The notes: generated by a model from the letters alone, not told the origin. DNA of 64,000 nucleotides from an uncultured Pseudomonadota bacterium (GCA_903921325.1 CAIXPL010000038.1:1-64000), one strand, 5' to 3'; counted from the first letter of the stretch, positions 23,243 to 30,772 are shown. Numbers and translations are program-made.

Positions 23243-23889
23243 GCGCCGACACCGTGTTTCAAGGCATGAAGGACATCGTCGAAGCGCCAGGGTTTGGCCT
23301 GCTCACGGCGTATCGAGACGACCTGTACAAGCACGATCTGACGATGCTGCGGGAGACTCACACCCCGGGGAGTCGCTATCTGTGGATCGTTCGAGAAATG
23401 GGGACGTGTCTCGTCCACTTGGGTATCCATCAGAAGATCCACGACATGGCCCGCGCGGTGTTGAGATATAGCGAGCAGCGACGCCAGGTTTTTCTGATCG
23501 AGCGGGATCGCTTACGCCCAATCAGCGATGAACGGGCATTGACTGCTTTGATCCACTGCAAGTACCAGGTGGTGAACGATCGCATCACCAGAAATCCAAT
23601 TCCGACCACCGGACCGCTGGCTGTGTACACAGTGGAGTTGCGCTGGACTCCAGGCCCGAGTCGACAACTGGAGGGTTGTGTGCGGTACCGGCCGGCCAGC
23701 CGAATCGAACCCAATCTGGAAGACCTGATCGCTCTCAATGAAATCGCCAGTTGCCTAGTCGTCCACAAAAGCGGGTCGCTTTTCACACCGACGGCCGCAG
23801 TCTACTGGGGTGTCAAGGACTTGCGCGAAATGATCGTAGCGTCGCGACGAGCACCTCAGTTGGTCGAGTTGTGGCACGCAGCAGCGTAG
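23239..23889 (+). CDS. Uncharacterised 216-aa protein
   Basis: Starts inside the stop of the previous gene (ATGA). The soluble alpha/beta product opens with MSADTVFQGMKDIVEAPG, contains a segment GSRYLWIVREMGTCLVHLG near residues 42-60 and ends with a helix (RRAPQLVELWHAAA). No known motif. It closes a two-gene unit at the terminator 23917-23942. Confidence 0.65.
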   Translation: MSADTVFQGMKDIVEAPGFGLLTAYRDDLYKHDLTMLRETHTPGSRYLWIVREMGTCLVHLGIHQKIHDMARAVLRYSEQRRQVFLIERDRLRPISDERALTALIHCKYQVVNDRITRNPIPTTGPLAVYTVELRWTPGPSRQLEGCVRYRPASRIEPNLEDLIALNEIASCLVVHKSGSLFTPTAAVYWGVKDLREMIVASRRAPQLVELWHAAA

Positions 23890-23916
23890 CAACGACGTTC
23901 ATTTAACTTACCCAAC

Positions 23917-23942
23917 AGCCGGCCTCGAGCCGGCTTTTTTTC
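23917..23942 (+). terminator. Rho-independent terminator
   Basis: AGCCGGC (23917-23923) pairs with GCCGGCT (23929-23935), then seven T residues. Confidence 0.9.
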
Positions 23943-23955
23943 GCCCCTTGGTTCG

Positions 23956-23988
23956 GCGCGCAACGGACTCAATGGTGCAACCGAAGCG
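23956..23988 (+). promoter_or_regulatory. Recurrent two-box element
   Basis: GCGCGCAACGGAC, eight bases, GCAACCGAAGC. Directly after a terminator and 46 bases before the ATG at 24032. Confidence 0.55.
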
Positions 23989-24031
23989 CGTGGTAACAGC
24001 AAGGCGTGCACTCAACCCATGGAGGGTCGCA

Positions 24032-24325
24032 ATGAAGAAGAGATCAAACCGGGGCGGCCAACGCCGCCCCATCACGCCAATCATGCTTGCTGGCGTGGAA
24101 GTGTTGTCCTACAACATGGTGGTACCGACTGACCCTTGTGACATCAAACTATCCGAGGCAATCATTCACGCGATCCGAGCGGCCAATCTGTCCATGCTGC
24201 CGAAGACCGTGTACCTCGACGCAGACCATGGCGGCTGGTGCAATGCCACGGTGCTGTCACAGAGATTGGTGCGCTTACGACCCGTGGTTGCGCTCACTGT
24301 GTTACCCGAGCGCTTTTTTTATTGA
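24032..24325 (+). CDS. Uncharacterised 97-aa protein
   Basis: ATG with GGAGGG seven bases upstream. Very basic N-terminus (MKKRSNRGGQRRP), then a compact alpha/beta sequence with VEVLSYNMVVPTD and TVYLDADHGGW. No family recognised. First gene of a unit with the 120-aa gene about 100 bases downstream. Confidence 0.6.
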   Translation: MKKRSNRGGQRRPITPIMLAGVEVLSYNMVVPTDPCDIKLSEAIIHAIRAANLSMLPKTVYLDADHGGWCNATVLSQRLVRLRPVVALTVLPERFFY

Positions 24326-24422
24326 CTCTTTGAAGAGGTTAGCGCGTCGCGAAAGCGCCGTGTCCTCGCATTCAAAACGAACACTGCTATGGAGCAAAAC
24401 GATGATACCAGGAGAGACGACA

Positions 24423-24785
24423 ATGCCGCCCGCCACTGAAATGGTTCGCTTGATATTGGATGTCACCTATGAACCGAACAAGGACAATGAGAACGCGACG
24501 TCGGACATGACCTACGTACTGCGCACCATGGTGGAACGCACAATCGGCCCACGTAGCCTATGTACGTCCAGCATTGCTGTGATTAGAAATTACGAGACTC
24601 AAATTGTGATTCGGCCCGAACCACTGTCGGAAGACGAACTTGCCGATTTCATGTTGAAACGCATCGAGCAGGGCGCGCTTGCATTGGAAGACCTGCCAGT
24701 GCGGTTGGCGAGGTACGGACTGATGGAACCAGATGCCTTTGTCCGGGAGATGCGAGAGCGCATGGAGATGGAGAATGAAGGATAG
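24423..24785 (+). CDS. Uncharacterised acidic 120-aa protein
   Basis: The ATG at 24423 with AGGAGAGA upstream is preferred over an in-frame ATG 21 bases earlier. The protein has a beta-rich first half (EMVRLILDVTYEPNK, then SIAVIRNYETQIVIRPE) and a charged helical second half ending in MRERMEMENEG. No family recognised. Followed by a terminator at 24880. Confidence 0.65.
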   Translation: MPPATEMVRLILDVTYEPNKDNENATSDMTYVLRTMVERTIGPRSLCTSSIAVIRNYETQIVIRPEPLSEDELADFMLKRIEQGALALEDLPVRLARYGLMEPDAFVREMRERMEMENEG

Positions 24786-24879
24786 CGGTGCAAGAGTCGA
24801 TGCACGAGGATAAGGACTGAAATCCCTGGGGTACGGAGCACAAAGGGCCGCGCATTAGGTGACAGCCGTTCCCACACAA

Positions 24880-24925
24880 CGCCTGGTGTTCCGCGCAAAT
24901 CGCGGGGCGCCAGGCCTTTTTATTG
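24880..24925 (+). terminator. Rho-independent terminator
   Basis: CGCCTGG pairs with CCAGGC around an inner CCGCG/CGCGG hairpin, then CTTTTTATT. The leader ACACAACGCCTGG is shared with the terminators at 25498 and 26990, so it is a diverged member of the same repeat family. Confidence 0.8.
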
Positions 24926-25019
24926 GCTACGTGCAATCTCATTTGGGCGAGGTGGCGACGAGCAGGCATACCTACGAATAGGTCCCACGCACCAGGGGCT
25001 CGGCAGCGATCCCGCGATA

Positions 25020-25038
25020 GGAGACCGAGGTGGTCTCC
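25020..25038. promoter_or_regulatory. Palindromic site upstream of a small-gene unit
   Basis: Perfect 7-bp inverted repeat GGAGACC / GGTCTCC with a 5-base spacer, just before the two-box element at 25049. It is not present before the otherwise nearly identical copy at 25673. Confidence 0.35.
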
Positions 25039-25042
25039 CAGA

Positions 25043-25121
25043 CAAGTCAATGCGCAATGGATGGCCTTCGTTGCAAAGCGACGGCGCCCCACCTGGGGTG
25101 CGGCTTGTCTAGGAGATTGAC
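25043..25121 (+). repeat. 79-bp leader repeat, copy 1, with two-box element
   Basis: Nearly identical (two differences seen) to 25673-25751. It contains TGCGCAATGGAT, ten bases, GCAAAGCGACGGC and ends in the ribosome site AGGAGATTGAC directly before a start codon, so promoter element and translation start have been copied as one block. Confidence 0.85.
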
Positions 25122-25454
25122 GTGTTAAATTTGACGCCCCATGCAATTACGGTGAGAACCGAAGCGGGAGACATCTCGCTGCCCCCTTCTGGGGAGATCG
25201 CCCGAGTGGCGGTTAATGCAACCGACACCGGGGAGAGAATCCTCGGGGTGCCGGTTGTCTCGAACCGCATGGGGCCTGTTACCGGGCTTCAGCGGGACTC
25301 GCAGGGGAAAATTTGCCCCTGCATTGTCAGCACCTTGGTGCTGGCGGCTCTGCCCCCCGGTACCCCTGGCGTCTATGCGCCAGATACCGGGGCAACCGCG
25401 ATTCGCGATGATCGCGGTCAGATCGTGGCGGTGACGAGGTTTGTTACCGCCTGA
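25122..25454 (+). CDS. Phage-type protein with N-terminal LTPHAI motif
   Basis: 110 aa, GTG start five bases after AGGAGATTGAC. It begins MLNLTPHAITVRTEAGDISL, the opening of a small family found in phages and mobile elements with no known role. The rest is beta-rich, Pro/Gly-rich, and has a short CPC motif (GKICPCIVSTLVL). Full-length by the position of start and terminator. It is the only gene of its unit, between the leader repeat and the terminator at 25498. Confidence 0.7.
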   Translation: MLNLTPHAITVRTEAGDISLPPSGEIARVAVNATDTGERILGVPVVSNRMGPVTGLQRDSQGKICPCIVSTLVLAALPPGTPGVYAPDTGATAIRDDRGQIVAVTRFVTA

Positions 25455-25474
25455 TCATCAAGGGACGGCGCATG

Positions 25475-25594
25475 ATTGCATCGTTCCTTACACACAACGC
25501 CTGGCGCCTCCCTGATTGCAGGGGGACGCCAGGCGTATTTTTTTGTGATGTCCATGTCGACCATGTCGACCATGTCGAGCTTGGTGATCCGGAG
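25475..25594 (+). repeat. Terminator repeat, copy 1
   Basis: The stretch from GATTGCATCGTTCC through the terminator to GCTTGGTGATCCGG is close to 26967-27068. Copy 1 has additional tandem CATGTCGAC units (three copies near 25552-25580). Confidence 0.8.
25498..25545 (+). terminator. Rho-independent terminator
   Basis: ACGCCTGGCG (25498-25507) pairs with CGCCAGGCGT (25528-25537), with inner CTCCC/GGGGG pairing, followed by seven T residues. Confidence 0.95.
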
Positions 25595-25672
25595 ACCGCT
25601 GCATTAGTCGTTCCTGCAGCACGGCAGGAGGTTCCTGACGCGCAAACCACAAAACTCAGGCGACTCTTTTCT

Positions 25673-25751
25673 CAAGCCAATGCGCAATGGATGGCCTTCG
25701 TTGCAAAGCGACGGCGTCCCACCTGGGGTGCGGCTTGTCTAGGAGATTGAC
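25673..25751 (+). repeat. 79-bp leader repeat, copy 2, with two-box element
   Basis: Second copy of 25043-25121, exactly 630 bases downstream, again ending at a start codon (ATG at 25752). The two-box element is at 25679-25714. Confidence 0.85.
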
Positions 25752-25919
25752 ATGGATTCGCTCGACGATTTGGATATCAACCTTGAAGTTGCAGGGACTG
25801 CCTCACACGGGCAGCTTGAGCTGCCGATGCTTGAAGCGGTGGTGGAGGCTCGCCGCCACGACGCATTGATCAGTGGGGCGCTCGAGGGCGAGGCGGATCT
25901 GTTCGCCTGCGGACTCTGA
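25752..25919 (+). CDS. Acidic 55-aa peptide
   Basis: Starts at the ATG directly behind the second leader repeat, with AGGAG at ideal distance. Begins MDSLDDLDINLEVAGTASHG, is acidic and largely helical (PMLEAVVEARRHDALISGAL). Not related to the 110-aa protein that follows copy 1 of the leader, so the leader was copied without the gene or the gene was exchanged. Function unknown. Confidence 0.6.
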   Translation: MDSLDDLDINLEVAGTASHGQLELPMLEAVVEARRHDALISGALEGEADLFACGL

Positions 25920-25923
25920 TCTC

Positions 25924-25954
25924 GTGCCCCCGGAACGTCTGACGGCGCCGGGGG
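25924..25954 (+). promoter_or_regulatory. GC-rich hairpin between two genes
   Basis: GCCCCCGG pairs with CCGGGGGC around a 15-base loop; no T-run follows. It may set the ratio between the 55-aa gene and the downstream pair by partial termination or mRNA processing. Confidence 0.4.
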
Positions 25955-25988
25955 CCTCAACATCCTGAAAGAAGCAAAGGAGAAAGCC

Positions 25989-26522
25989 ATGTCTCATTCC
26001 AAGCACAAGGAAGAGGGGCGGTTCGTTCTCACTCTTAAGGAGGCACCACACAAGCGGTCTATCTGCGAAACGAAGATGCGCTACGATATTGTTCTGCGAG
26101 GCGAGGTCGTCGCCGAGGTGTTTTACAATATGACGGGCTACGTCGTTGTTCCGGGGCTTCCGTTGCCCGGTGGCCGCTATCTGAGTCTCCCGGAATGCGG
26201 GATCACGCGCATAAAGAGCGAGATCCGCAAAATCAATAGTGAGGCAAAGCAGGCACAAAACAACATGGTGCGGGTTCGACCCCGGCTGCGCGAACGCTTA
26301 GCCCATTACCGGGGTGTCCAGTTTTATCCAGCGCGGCATCTGTTCCCGCAGTCAGTGGATGTCACAGATTACGCGAAAGCCTGTGGCTACCGAGGTGGGC
26401 GACGGGTGCGCGTTCTCGATGGCAAGGTAATTTCTCATCTGGAAGTGGACTGGTTCGCATTTCTCGACAAGGTTCGCGAGGGAATCGCCCGCCGTCCTCT
26501 CATGCAAGAGGCGCAGCAATGA
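25989..26522 (+). CDS. Uncharacterised basic 177-aa protein
   Basis: ATG with AAAGGAG upstream. Very basic throughout (Arg/Lys-rich), with a beta-rich N-terminal part (RYDIVLRGEVVAEVFYNMTG), a central basic helix region (IRKINSEAKQAQNN, RVRPRLRERLAHY) and a C-terminal part that ends PLMQEAQQ. The charge pattern suggests nucleic-acid binding, but no family is recognised. Overlaps the next start (ATGA). Confidence 0.65.
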   Translation: MSHSKHKEEGRFVLTLKEAPHKRSICETKMRYDIVLRGEVVAEVFYNMTGYVVVPGLPLPGGRYLSLPECGITRIKSEIRKINSEAKQAQNNMVRVRPRLRERLAHYRGVQFYPARHLFPQSVDVTDYAKACGYRGGRRVRVLDGKVISHLEVDWFAFLDKVREGIARRPLMQEAQQ

Positions 26523-26929
26523 GCCGACACATTGCAACACTGCCACATCGTGGTGGGGTGGTGAGCGTGTTGTTGGGTTGGGATCGGCCGCTGCACGAAC
26601 ACTTCTTTAGTGTCACGTGGATCGATGCTCCGCGGGACGTCATCAATGCCGCCACTGTCGCTCGCGATACGGGTGACGAAGACGATGAGGGTGATGAGAA
26701 CGACTTTGACCTGACGATCTATAACACCATCGAAGGTCACCCAGGTGGCTCCCCTGAGAATCAGCTGGTGACGTTCCGGGCAGTGCTTACAAAGGAGGGT
26801 ATTGACCCCACATCGGGGGTCGTGAAATTGATGTTCAAGTTCGTTGAAGAGGACCGTATTGGCAATGTAGGAAATCGCATCGTCAAGTACGACGGCGAAA
26901 CCGGTACGGTAACGGACATGCGGCTCTAG
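26519..26929 (+). CDS. Uncharacterised acidic 136-aa protein
   Basis: Coupled to the preceding gene by an ATGA overlap. A beta-rich protein with a strongly acidic loop in the middle (DTGDEDDEGDENDFD). Basic protein followed by an acidic one suggests a possible complex between the two. No family recognised. The unit ends at the terminator 26990. Confidence 0.65.
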   Translation: MSRHIATLPHRGGVVSVLLGWDRPLHEHFFSVTWIDAPRDVINAATVARDTGDEDDEGDENDFDLTIYNTIEGHPGGSPENQLVTFRAVLTKEGIDPTSGVVKLMFKFVEEDRIGNVGNRIVKYDGETGTVTDMRL

Positions 26930-26966
26930 GGTCCACCCTGCACCAATGACAGCAAGCACAGCGCAC

Positions 26967-27068
26967 GATTGCGTCGTTCCTTGCGCACAACGCCTGGCGC
27001 CTCCCTGATTGCAGGGGGACGCCAGGCGTATTTTTTTGCGATGTTCATGTCACGCTTGGTGATCCGGC
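26967..27068 (+). repeat. Terminator repeat, copy 2
   Basis: Copy of 25475-25594 at an offset of 1492 bases through the terminator, with a shorter tail. Confidence 0.8.
26990..27037 (+). terminator. Rho-independent terminator
   Basis: Same stem and T-run as at 25498-25545; both arms are identical to that copy. Confidence 0.95.
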
Positions 27069-27467
27069 TTGCGGCTACGACGCCATGCTCATGGCCTCTC
27101 GCCGGGACGTTCTCTCGTCCCAGGGGAACGGAGCACTACGCCGCTACAGCATCACGGACGTAGATCTTGACTTGCTCTGCGCCCAGATGTGCGCCGTTCA
27201 ACCGATCTGCGATTCTGCTATTCATCAACTGCGGGTTGGCAGCATGCACGTCTATCAGGGCGACCGCCTGACCAGTGAACGAATCGACAGATCCTGCACG
27301 CCGAACGGGGGACCACCCCGCTCGACCGGACGATCGAAACAATGATCGCGTCCGAGCGAGGTCGAACGCGCGGCCGAGCAGACGCTGTGCACTAGGCAGC
27401 ACTGAGCGCTGCTCCCCACGTGTCCACGCGACGACAACCAGGGAGTCCTCCTCGCCCGTCGATCGAA

Positions 27468-27500
27468 GGCGCAACGGATAGCGTCTTGCAAACGATTGCC
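27468..27500 (+). promoter_or_regulatory. Recurrent two-box element before the DUF3150-like gene
   Basis: GGCGCAACGGAT, eight bases, GCAAACGATTGCCAA. Ends 31 bases before the ATG at 27531; one of the best-preserved copies. Confidence 0.65.
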
Positions 27501-27530
27501 AATTCGGCAAGCTCTTAAAAGGAGAAATTA

Positions 27531-28478
27531 ATGGCCAGACCACAACGTAGCACCCCGGTGAGCCCCGCGAACGCGGCCTCTTCGCGGGTCGCCCAGGTGT
27601 TGGAACGAGTCAATCTGATTTCATTCAAGACACACTTGATCAATCCGACCCGCGACACCGGGGAGGGTGACAAAAGCGACACCCGGATCACCAAAGTCCT
27701 TCAGCGCTGCTTCGATCCAGGTGTGCTTCGTCCCTTTGGCAAGCTCAAGCAGGCAGCGCAGCGGGCGTGCCGTTCCCAGGGAACGAGGATCGACACCCTG
27801 GATGCCTGGGCGGTCCCCCTTGACCACACCGAACAGCTGCTCAAAGTTCTCGAGTCCATCGCCAGCGAATGGGAGCGCCTCGCCAAACATCTGGCTACCA
27901 GCATCGGGGCAGCCGTGGAGGCCTATGCCGCGGAGCACCCGAGTGAACGAGACGCCATTCGCACGCTGGCACCCTCTTCGGCAACCGTTCGGCAGCATAC
28001 GCGCTTTCAATACGCGGCTTTTCGGCTGAAGGGAGAAGACGTGGTCGAAGCGGGGGGGCTCACCGCAGATGTGAGCGGGCTGGCTGGACAGACCCTCCAT
28101 GAACTGGCCGCCGAGCTGCGCGACGCAGGTCTCACTCAGTCCGGTCGGTCGCAATACAGCACCGCCATCACCGGTGTGCTTGAACGCGTAGCCAGCAAGG
28201 CGAAATCCCTGCACTTCGTCGATCCGGTCATTGAACAGGTCGCCAAGGTGCTCGACGATCTGCTCGTCGTGTTGCCACGATCGGGAGCGATCAAGGGCAA
28301 TCATGCCGTATTGGTTACAGCGGTGATTGAGTGTTTGCTCAATCCGAATCGACTTCTCGTGAAAGGATTCCAAGGGGTGAACCCGCAAGAGGAAATTCCC
28401 GCGAGCTTCTCGCCGCCTGTCGCGACTTATGTCCGGACCCCGGCGGTCGCAGACCAAATGCTCGAAGTCGCCTGGTAA
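27531..28478 (+). CDS. DUF3150-like protein, possible third component of the AAA+/VWA system
   Basis: 315 aa, ATG with AAAAGGAG upstream. Largely helical and without membrane segments. Opening VLERVNLISFKTHLINPTR and the pattern LKQAAQRACRSQGTRIDTLDAWAV, then WERLAKHLATSIGAAVEAYA, fit DUF3150 proteins as I know them. In many phages and plasmids DUF3150 genes neighbour a CobS-like AAA+ gene and a VWA gene; both occur here at 18932 and 16102, about 8 kb away. The family assignment is from memory of the pattern and is not tested by alignment. Confidence 0.65.
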   Translation: MARPQRSTPVSPANAASSRVAQVLERVNLISFKTHLINPTRDTGEGDKSDTRITKVLQRCFDPGVLRPFGKLKQAAQRACRSQGTRIDTLDAWAVPLDHTEQLLKVLESIASEWERLAKHLATSIGAAVEAYAAEHPSERDAIRTLAPSSATVRQHTRFQYAAFRLKGEDVVEAGGLTADVSGLAGQTLHELAAELRDAGLTQSGRSQYSTAITGVLERVASKAKSLHFVDPVIEQVAKVLDDLLVVLPRSGAIKGNHAVLVTAVIECLLNPNRLLVKGFQGVNPQEEIPASFSPPVATYVRTPAVADQMLEVAW

Positions 28479-28489
28479 TTGCTTACACT

Positions 28490-28550
28490 TCCCCCTCGGC
28501 TCGATCGAGGGGCCGCACATGACTGCCGAGAACATCTCATGTTCTCGGAT
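28490..28550 (+). promoter_or_regulatory. Two consecutive hairpins in a leader
   Basis: CCCCTCG/CGAGGGG (28490-28512) and CCGAGAAC/GTTCTCGG (28528-28550) form two perfect hairpins between the DUF3150-like gene and the ribosome site of the next gene. Neither is followed by a T-run, so an attenuator, processing site or protein-binding leader is possible. Confidence 0.45.
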
Positions 28551-28562
28551 CAAGGAGATCCA

Positions 28563-28892
28563 ATGGACACTCTCAATGATAAAGACGATCTTGCAGCACC
28601 ACGAACCCTGACCAGTCTTGCCCCTGAGGAACAGGCCTTCTTCTTGGCTATCTGCCGAGACAATTGCCCCCTTCCAGGAATCCAAGGCGATCATGAATGG
28701 ATTGATCGCACCGAAGCGGGGTTGGTCAAACTCTCAGCTGCAGGTGAGAGGCGGCTGCACCAATTGCAGCAGATCCACCCAGAGGCCGTAGAGGAAGGCA
28801 TGGTTGCTGCCCGAGCGCACTGGCGCGCCTGGGGCATTGCCTTGCTTCGCAGGAAGCTACACGGGGAACTCAGGCCACCCACGTTGCACTGA
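28563..28892 (+). CDS. Uncharacterised 109-aa protein
   Basis: ATG with AAGGAGA upstream, behind two hairpins. Mostly helical, begins MDTLNDKDDLAAPRTLTSL, with a Cys in ICRDNCPLPG near residue 33 and a basic C-terminus (RRKLHGELRPPTLH). No family recognised. It ends the DUF3150 unit at the terminator 28923. Confidence 0.6.
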   Translation: MDTLNDKDDLAAPRTLTSLAPEEQAFFLAICRDNCPLPGIQGDHEWIDRTEAGLVKLSAAGERRLHQLQQIHPEAVEEGMVAARAHWRAWGIALLRRKLHGELRPPTLH

Positions 28893-28922
28893 ACACTGAA
28901 TCCGAAATCAATCACACAAATG

Positions 28923-28957
28923 ACAACGGCTCCGAATTCTCGGAGCCGTTGTTCCCT
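28923..28957 (+). terminator. Rho-independent terminator
   Basis: Perfect 13-bp stem ACAACGGCTCCGA / TCGGAGCCGTTGT with a 4-base loop, then a short pyrimidine tail. Confidence 0.8.
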
Positions 28958-29226
28958 TAGTCTGCCTTGCGGCGGCGTGGACTCCCGAGGGGCAGGAGGC
29001 AAGCACCAGAACCACACTTTTCTGGCTCACCGAGGGAGATCTCGGTCAAAAAAACATTAACACATTTCAAGCTCCATTTCCACATTCAATCACCTTTCGA
29101 GCCCACTTTTTCATTAAACTCCACTGCACAATGCGTATATGATTGTTGCGGCATCGCTTAACTCTGAATACACTACGTCCATTCACCACGTTCATTGGCG
29201 CGGCGACGCCAAATGCCGAGGACCCC

Positions 29227-29472
29227 GTGCAGAGAAAAGGTCGTATTGCGGTGACGTTGAAAGTCCTGGCCACCATTCGGATTCATCCCGGCACGCGCCT
29301 GGCAGACTTGCTCGACATGACCGGCTATTCGCGCGGTGGCATGCTCGGCCTACTACGCGAGGCGCGCAACGTATTCGATGTCAGCGTGCATGGTGGTCGC
29401 GAGGGCTATGTGATCACACGGTGGGGCCTGTTGAACGAGGGCGCTATCATCGATTGGTATGAACAGCAATGA
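29227..29472 (+). CDS. Small winged-helix-like protein
   Basis: 81 aa from the GTG at 29227, which has GAGG seven bases upstream; the frame is open from a TTG at 29143. The sequence VLATIRIHPGTRLADLLDMTG then SRGGMLGLLREARNVF reads as a helix-turn-helix, followed by a wing (VSVHGGREGYVITRWG). A local regulator is likely. The DNA upstream (about 29040-29160) is the most AT-rich part of the accessory region and probably holds its promoter. Confidence 0.55.
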   Translation: MQRKGRIAVTLKVLATIRIHPGTRLADLLDMTGYSRGGMLGLLREARNVFDVSVHGGREGYVITRWGLLNEGAIIDWYEQQ

Positions 29473-29701
29473 GCACGCCCCGATGAACACGAAAGCGGTA
29501 TTCGCAAGCGCCGCGGGGCTCCCGCGCGAGGAACGTGCCTACGTCGTAGCGCTGCGTTTGCACGAAGATCTTGGCGTCACCGTAGGACGATTCCGTGAGG
29601 CCGCGCGATCGAGCCGAGCGCGTCAGAGTTTTTGCGTCCTGGTCGAAGCGCACTTGGAGCGCATTACGGCCAGGCGTCCCATTCATGCTCACGCCCTGTG
29701 A
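29459..29701 (+). CDS. Uncharacterised basic 80-aa protein
   Basis: Start overlaps the end of the winged-helix gene by 14 bases; another in-frame ATG is at 29483. A helical, basic protein (LPREERAYVVALRLHEDLG, RFREAARSSRARQSF). No family recognised. Position suggests co-expression with the regulator and the HD-domain gene. Confidence 0.5.
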   Translation: MNSNEHAPMNTKAVFASAAGLPREERAYVVALRLHEDLGVTVGRFREAARSSRARQSFCVLVEAHLERITARRPIHAHAL

Positions 29702-29714
29702 GGCCTACCGTGCT

Positions 29715-30419
29715 ATGAATGCTCTTGTCGCTATGCGCGCCCCAGTGATCCCTGTTAGCTCCCGGCGTCGACCGTGGATTCGCCTGCCCTCTGGCGGTCG
29801 CCTGGATCTGATGGCGCCAGACCCATGGGCCTGGACCGATGATGATCTTGCCGCCAGATTAAGTCGCACCTATCGCTGGAGTGGCGAGAGCCGTTGGCCG
29901 CAACCGTTGAGCGTGGCTCAACACTCTATTCTCGTGATGCATCTGCGCGAGTCCGCCTCGAAAGAGCCACTCAGTGTCGACGACCTCTTACGAGAGTTGC
30001 TGCATGACGCTGAAGAAGCACTGACCGGTTATGACTGTCCGTCCCCGTTGAAGCATGAGTTGGGACGCCCGTTTGCAGATCTCTGCGAGCGACTTACCGC
30101 TGCGATCGAGGTCCGCTACCAGTTGCCGCCATGGATTCCGTACAAGCACCGACTGCACAAAATCGCCGACGACACCGCGGCCGCCGCTGAGGCGCTGCAT
30201 TGCGTGGGATGGTCTGCGGAGGAAATTCCGTCGTTGCTGGGGCACGACGTGCCCATCCTTAAACACGATCCGCTATCGTCAGTCTATGGGGGTGAACCGT
30301 GGCGGCCGTGGCCGTTGGAGCTCGCCCAATCGCGTTTCTTGAATACCTTACGCACATTACTGGCCACCCGTGATCGTCAACGCACGACGGAGAGCCCAGC
30401 GCGCTTCGCGAGCCACTGA
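29715..30419 (+). CDS. HD-domain phosphohydrolase (YfbR-like)
   Basis: 234 aa with start at 29715 (TGAGG upstream); an alternative ATG is at 29685. The HD-domain ligands are visible: His70 in LSVAQHSILV, the HD pair at 97-98 in ELLHDAEEALTG, and a later Asp (ADDTAAAAEAL). The pattern matches the YfbR/phage HD hydrolases that remove phosphate from deoxynucleoside monophosphates. On a mobile element, a nucleotide-pool or signalling-nucleotide role would fit, but the substrate is unknown. Confidence 0.75.
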   Translation: MNALVAMRAPVIPVSSRRRPWIRLPSGGRLDLMAPDPWAWTDDDLAARLSRTYRWSGESRWPQPLSVAQHSILVMHLRESASKEPLSVDDLLRELLHDAEEALTGYDCPSPLKHELGRPFADLCERLTAAIEVRYQLPPWIPYKHRLHKIADDTAAAAEALHCVGWSAEEIPSLLGHDVPILKHDPLSSVYGGEPWRPWPLELAQSRFLNTLRTLLATRDRQRTTESPARFASH

Positions 30420-30772
30420 TACTTTTCGCTACGCCGTCCACTCACAGGTTGTCCCGCACCACGCCACGCGCGCTGTTGATACTCGCTCCCCAAGCCAACC
30501 CGGTTATTTATACGGTCCCGCGCATGCAACAATCCATGCCACCAAGCCATACGCCGCGGGTGCACGCTGCATGTTGATGAACCCCAGTTGCCGTATTCCA
30601 GTTGCCCCACAAGGCCCACGCGCACGCGTGTCACTTTGCCGCGTAAGCGGCTCACAACCCTGGCAACGCCAGGTCCCCCGTTGCGCAGCAACTCCCCCAG
30701 GCGCGTTAAGCGCCTCACCGACGCCCCGGGCTTGCCCCGGGGCGCTGTTTCCGCTCTGAGGAGACCCGGCCG
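30420..30772. other. Gene-free stretch with two hairpins
   Basis: No frame with a ribosome site. AGGCGC/GCGCCT (30699-30715) and CGCCCCGGG/CCCGGGGCG (30722-30744) form two consecutive hairpins; the second is followed by CTGTTTCC and lies just upstream of the ribosome site of the OmpA-like gene. Possible terminator for the HD gene or leader structure. Confidence 0.55.
30722..30750 (+). terminator. Terminator-like GC hairpin
   Basis: 9-bp stem with a 5-base loop and a weak T-rich tail, between the HD-domain gene and the OmpA-like gene. Confidence 0.5.

Larger units (their letters stand above)
24786..25121. other. Intergenic stretch with terminator, palindrome and regulatory repeat
   Basis: No gene. 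It contains the terminator at 24880-24925, an inverted repeat ACCTA/TAGGT near 24970-24984, the perfect palindrome GGAGACC-GAGGT-GGTCTCC at 25020-25038, and the first copy of the 79-bp repeat that carries the recurrent two-box element. Confidence 0.6.
26930..27530. other. 600-bp stretch without a convincing gene
   Basis: It starts with the second terminator repeat (26967-27068), continues with about 400 bases in which the open frames lack ribosome sites and have shadow-like composition, and ends with a two-box element and the ribosome site of the DUF3150-like gene. It may hold a decayed gene. Confidence 0.5.

Noticed and set aside
26969-27345. Small plus-strand frames in the 600-bp gap before the DUF3150-like gene
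   Set aside because: They begin inside or next to the duplicated terminator, lack ribosome sites and show no protein-like pattern.
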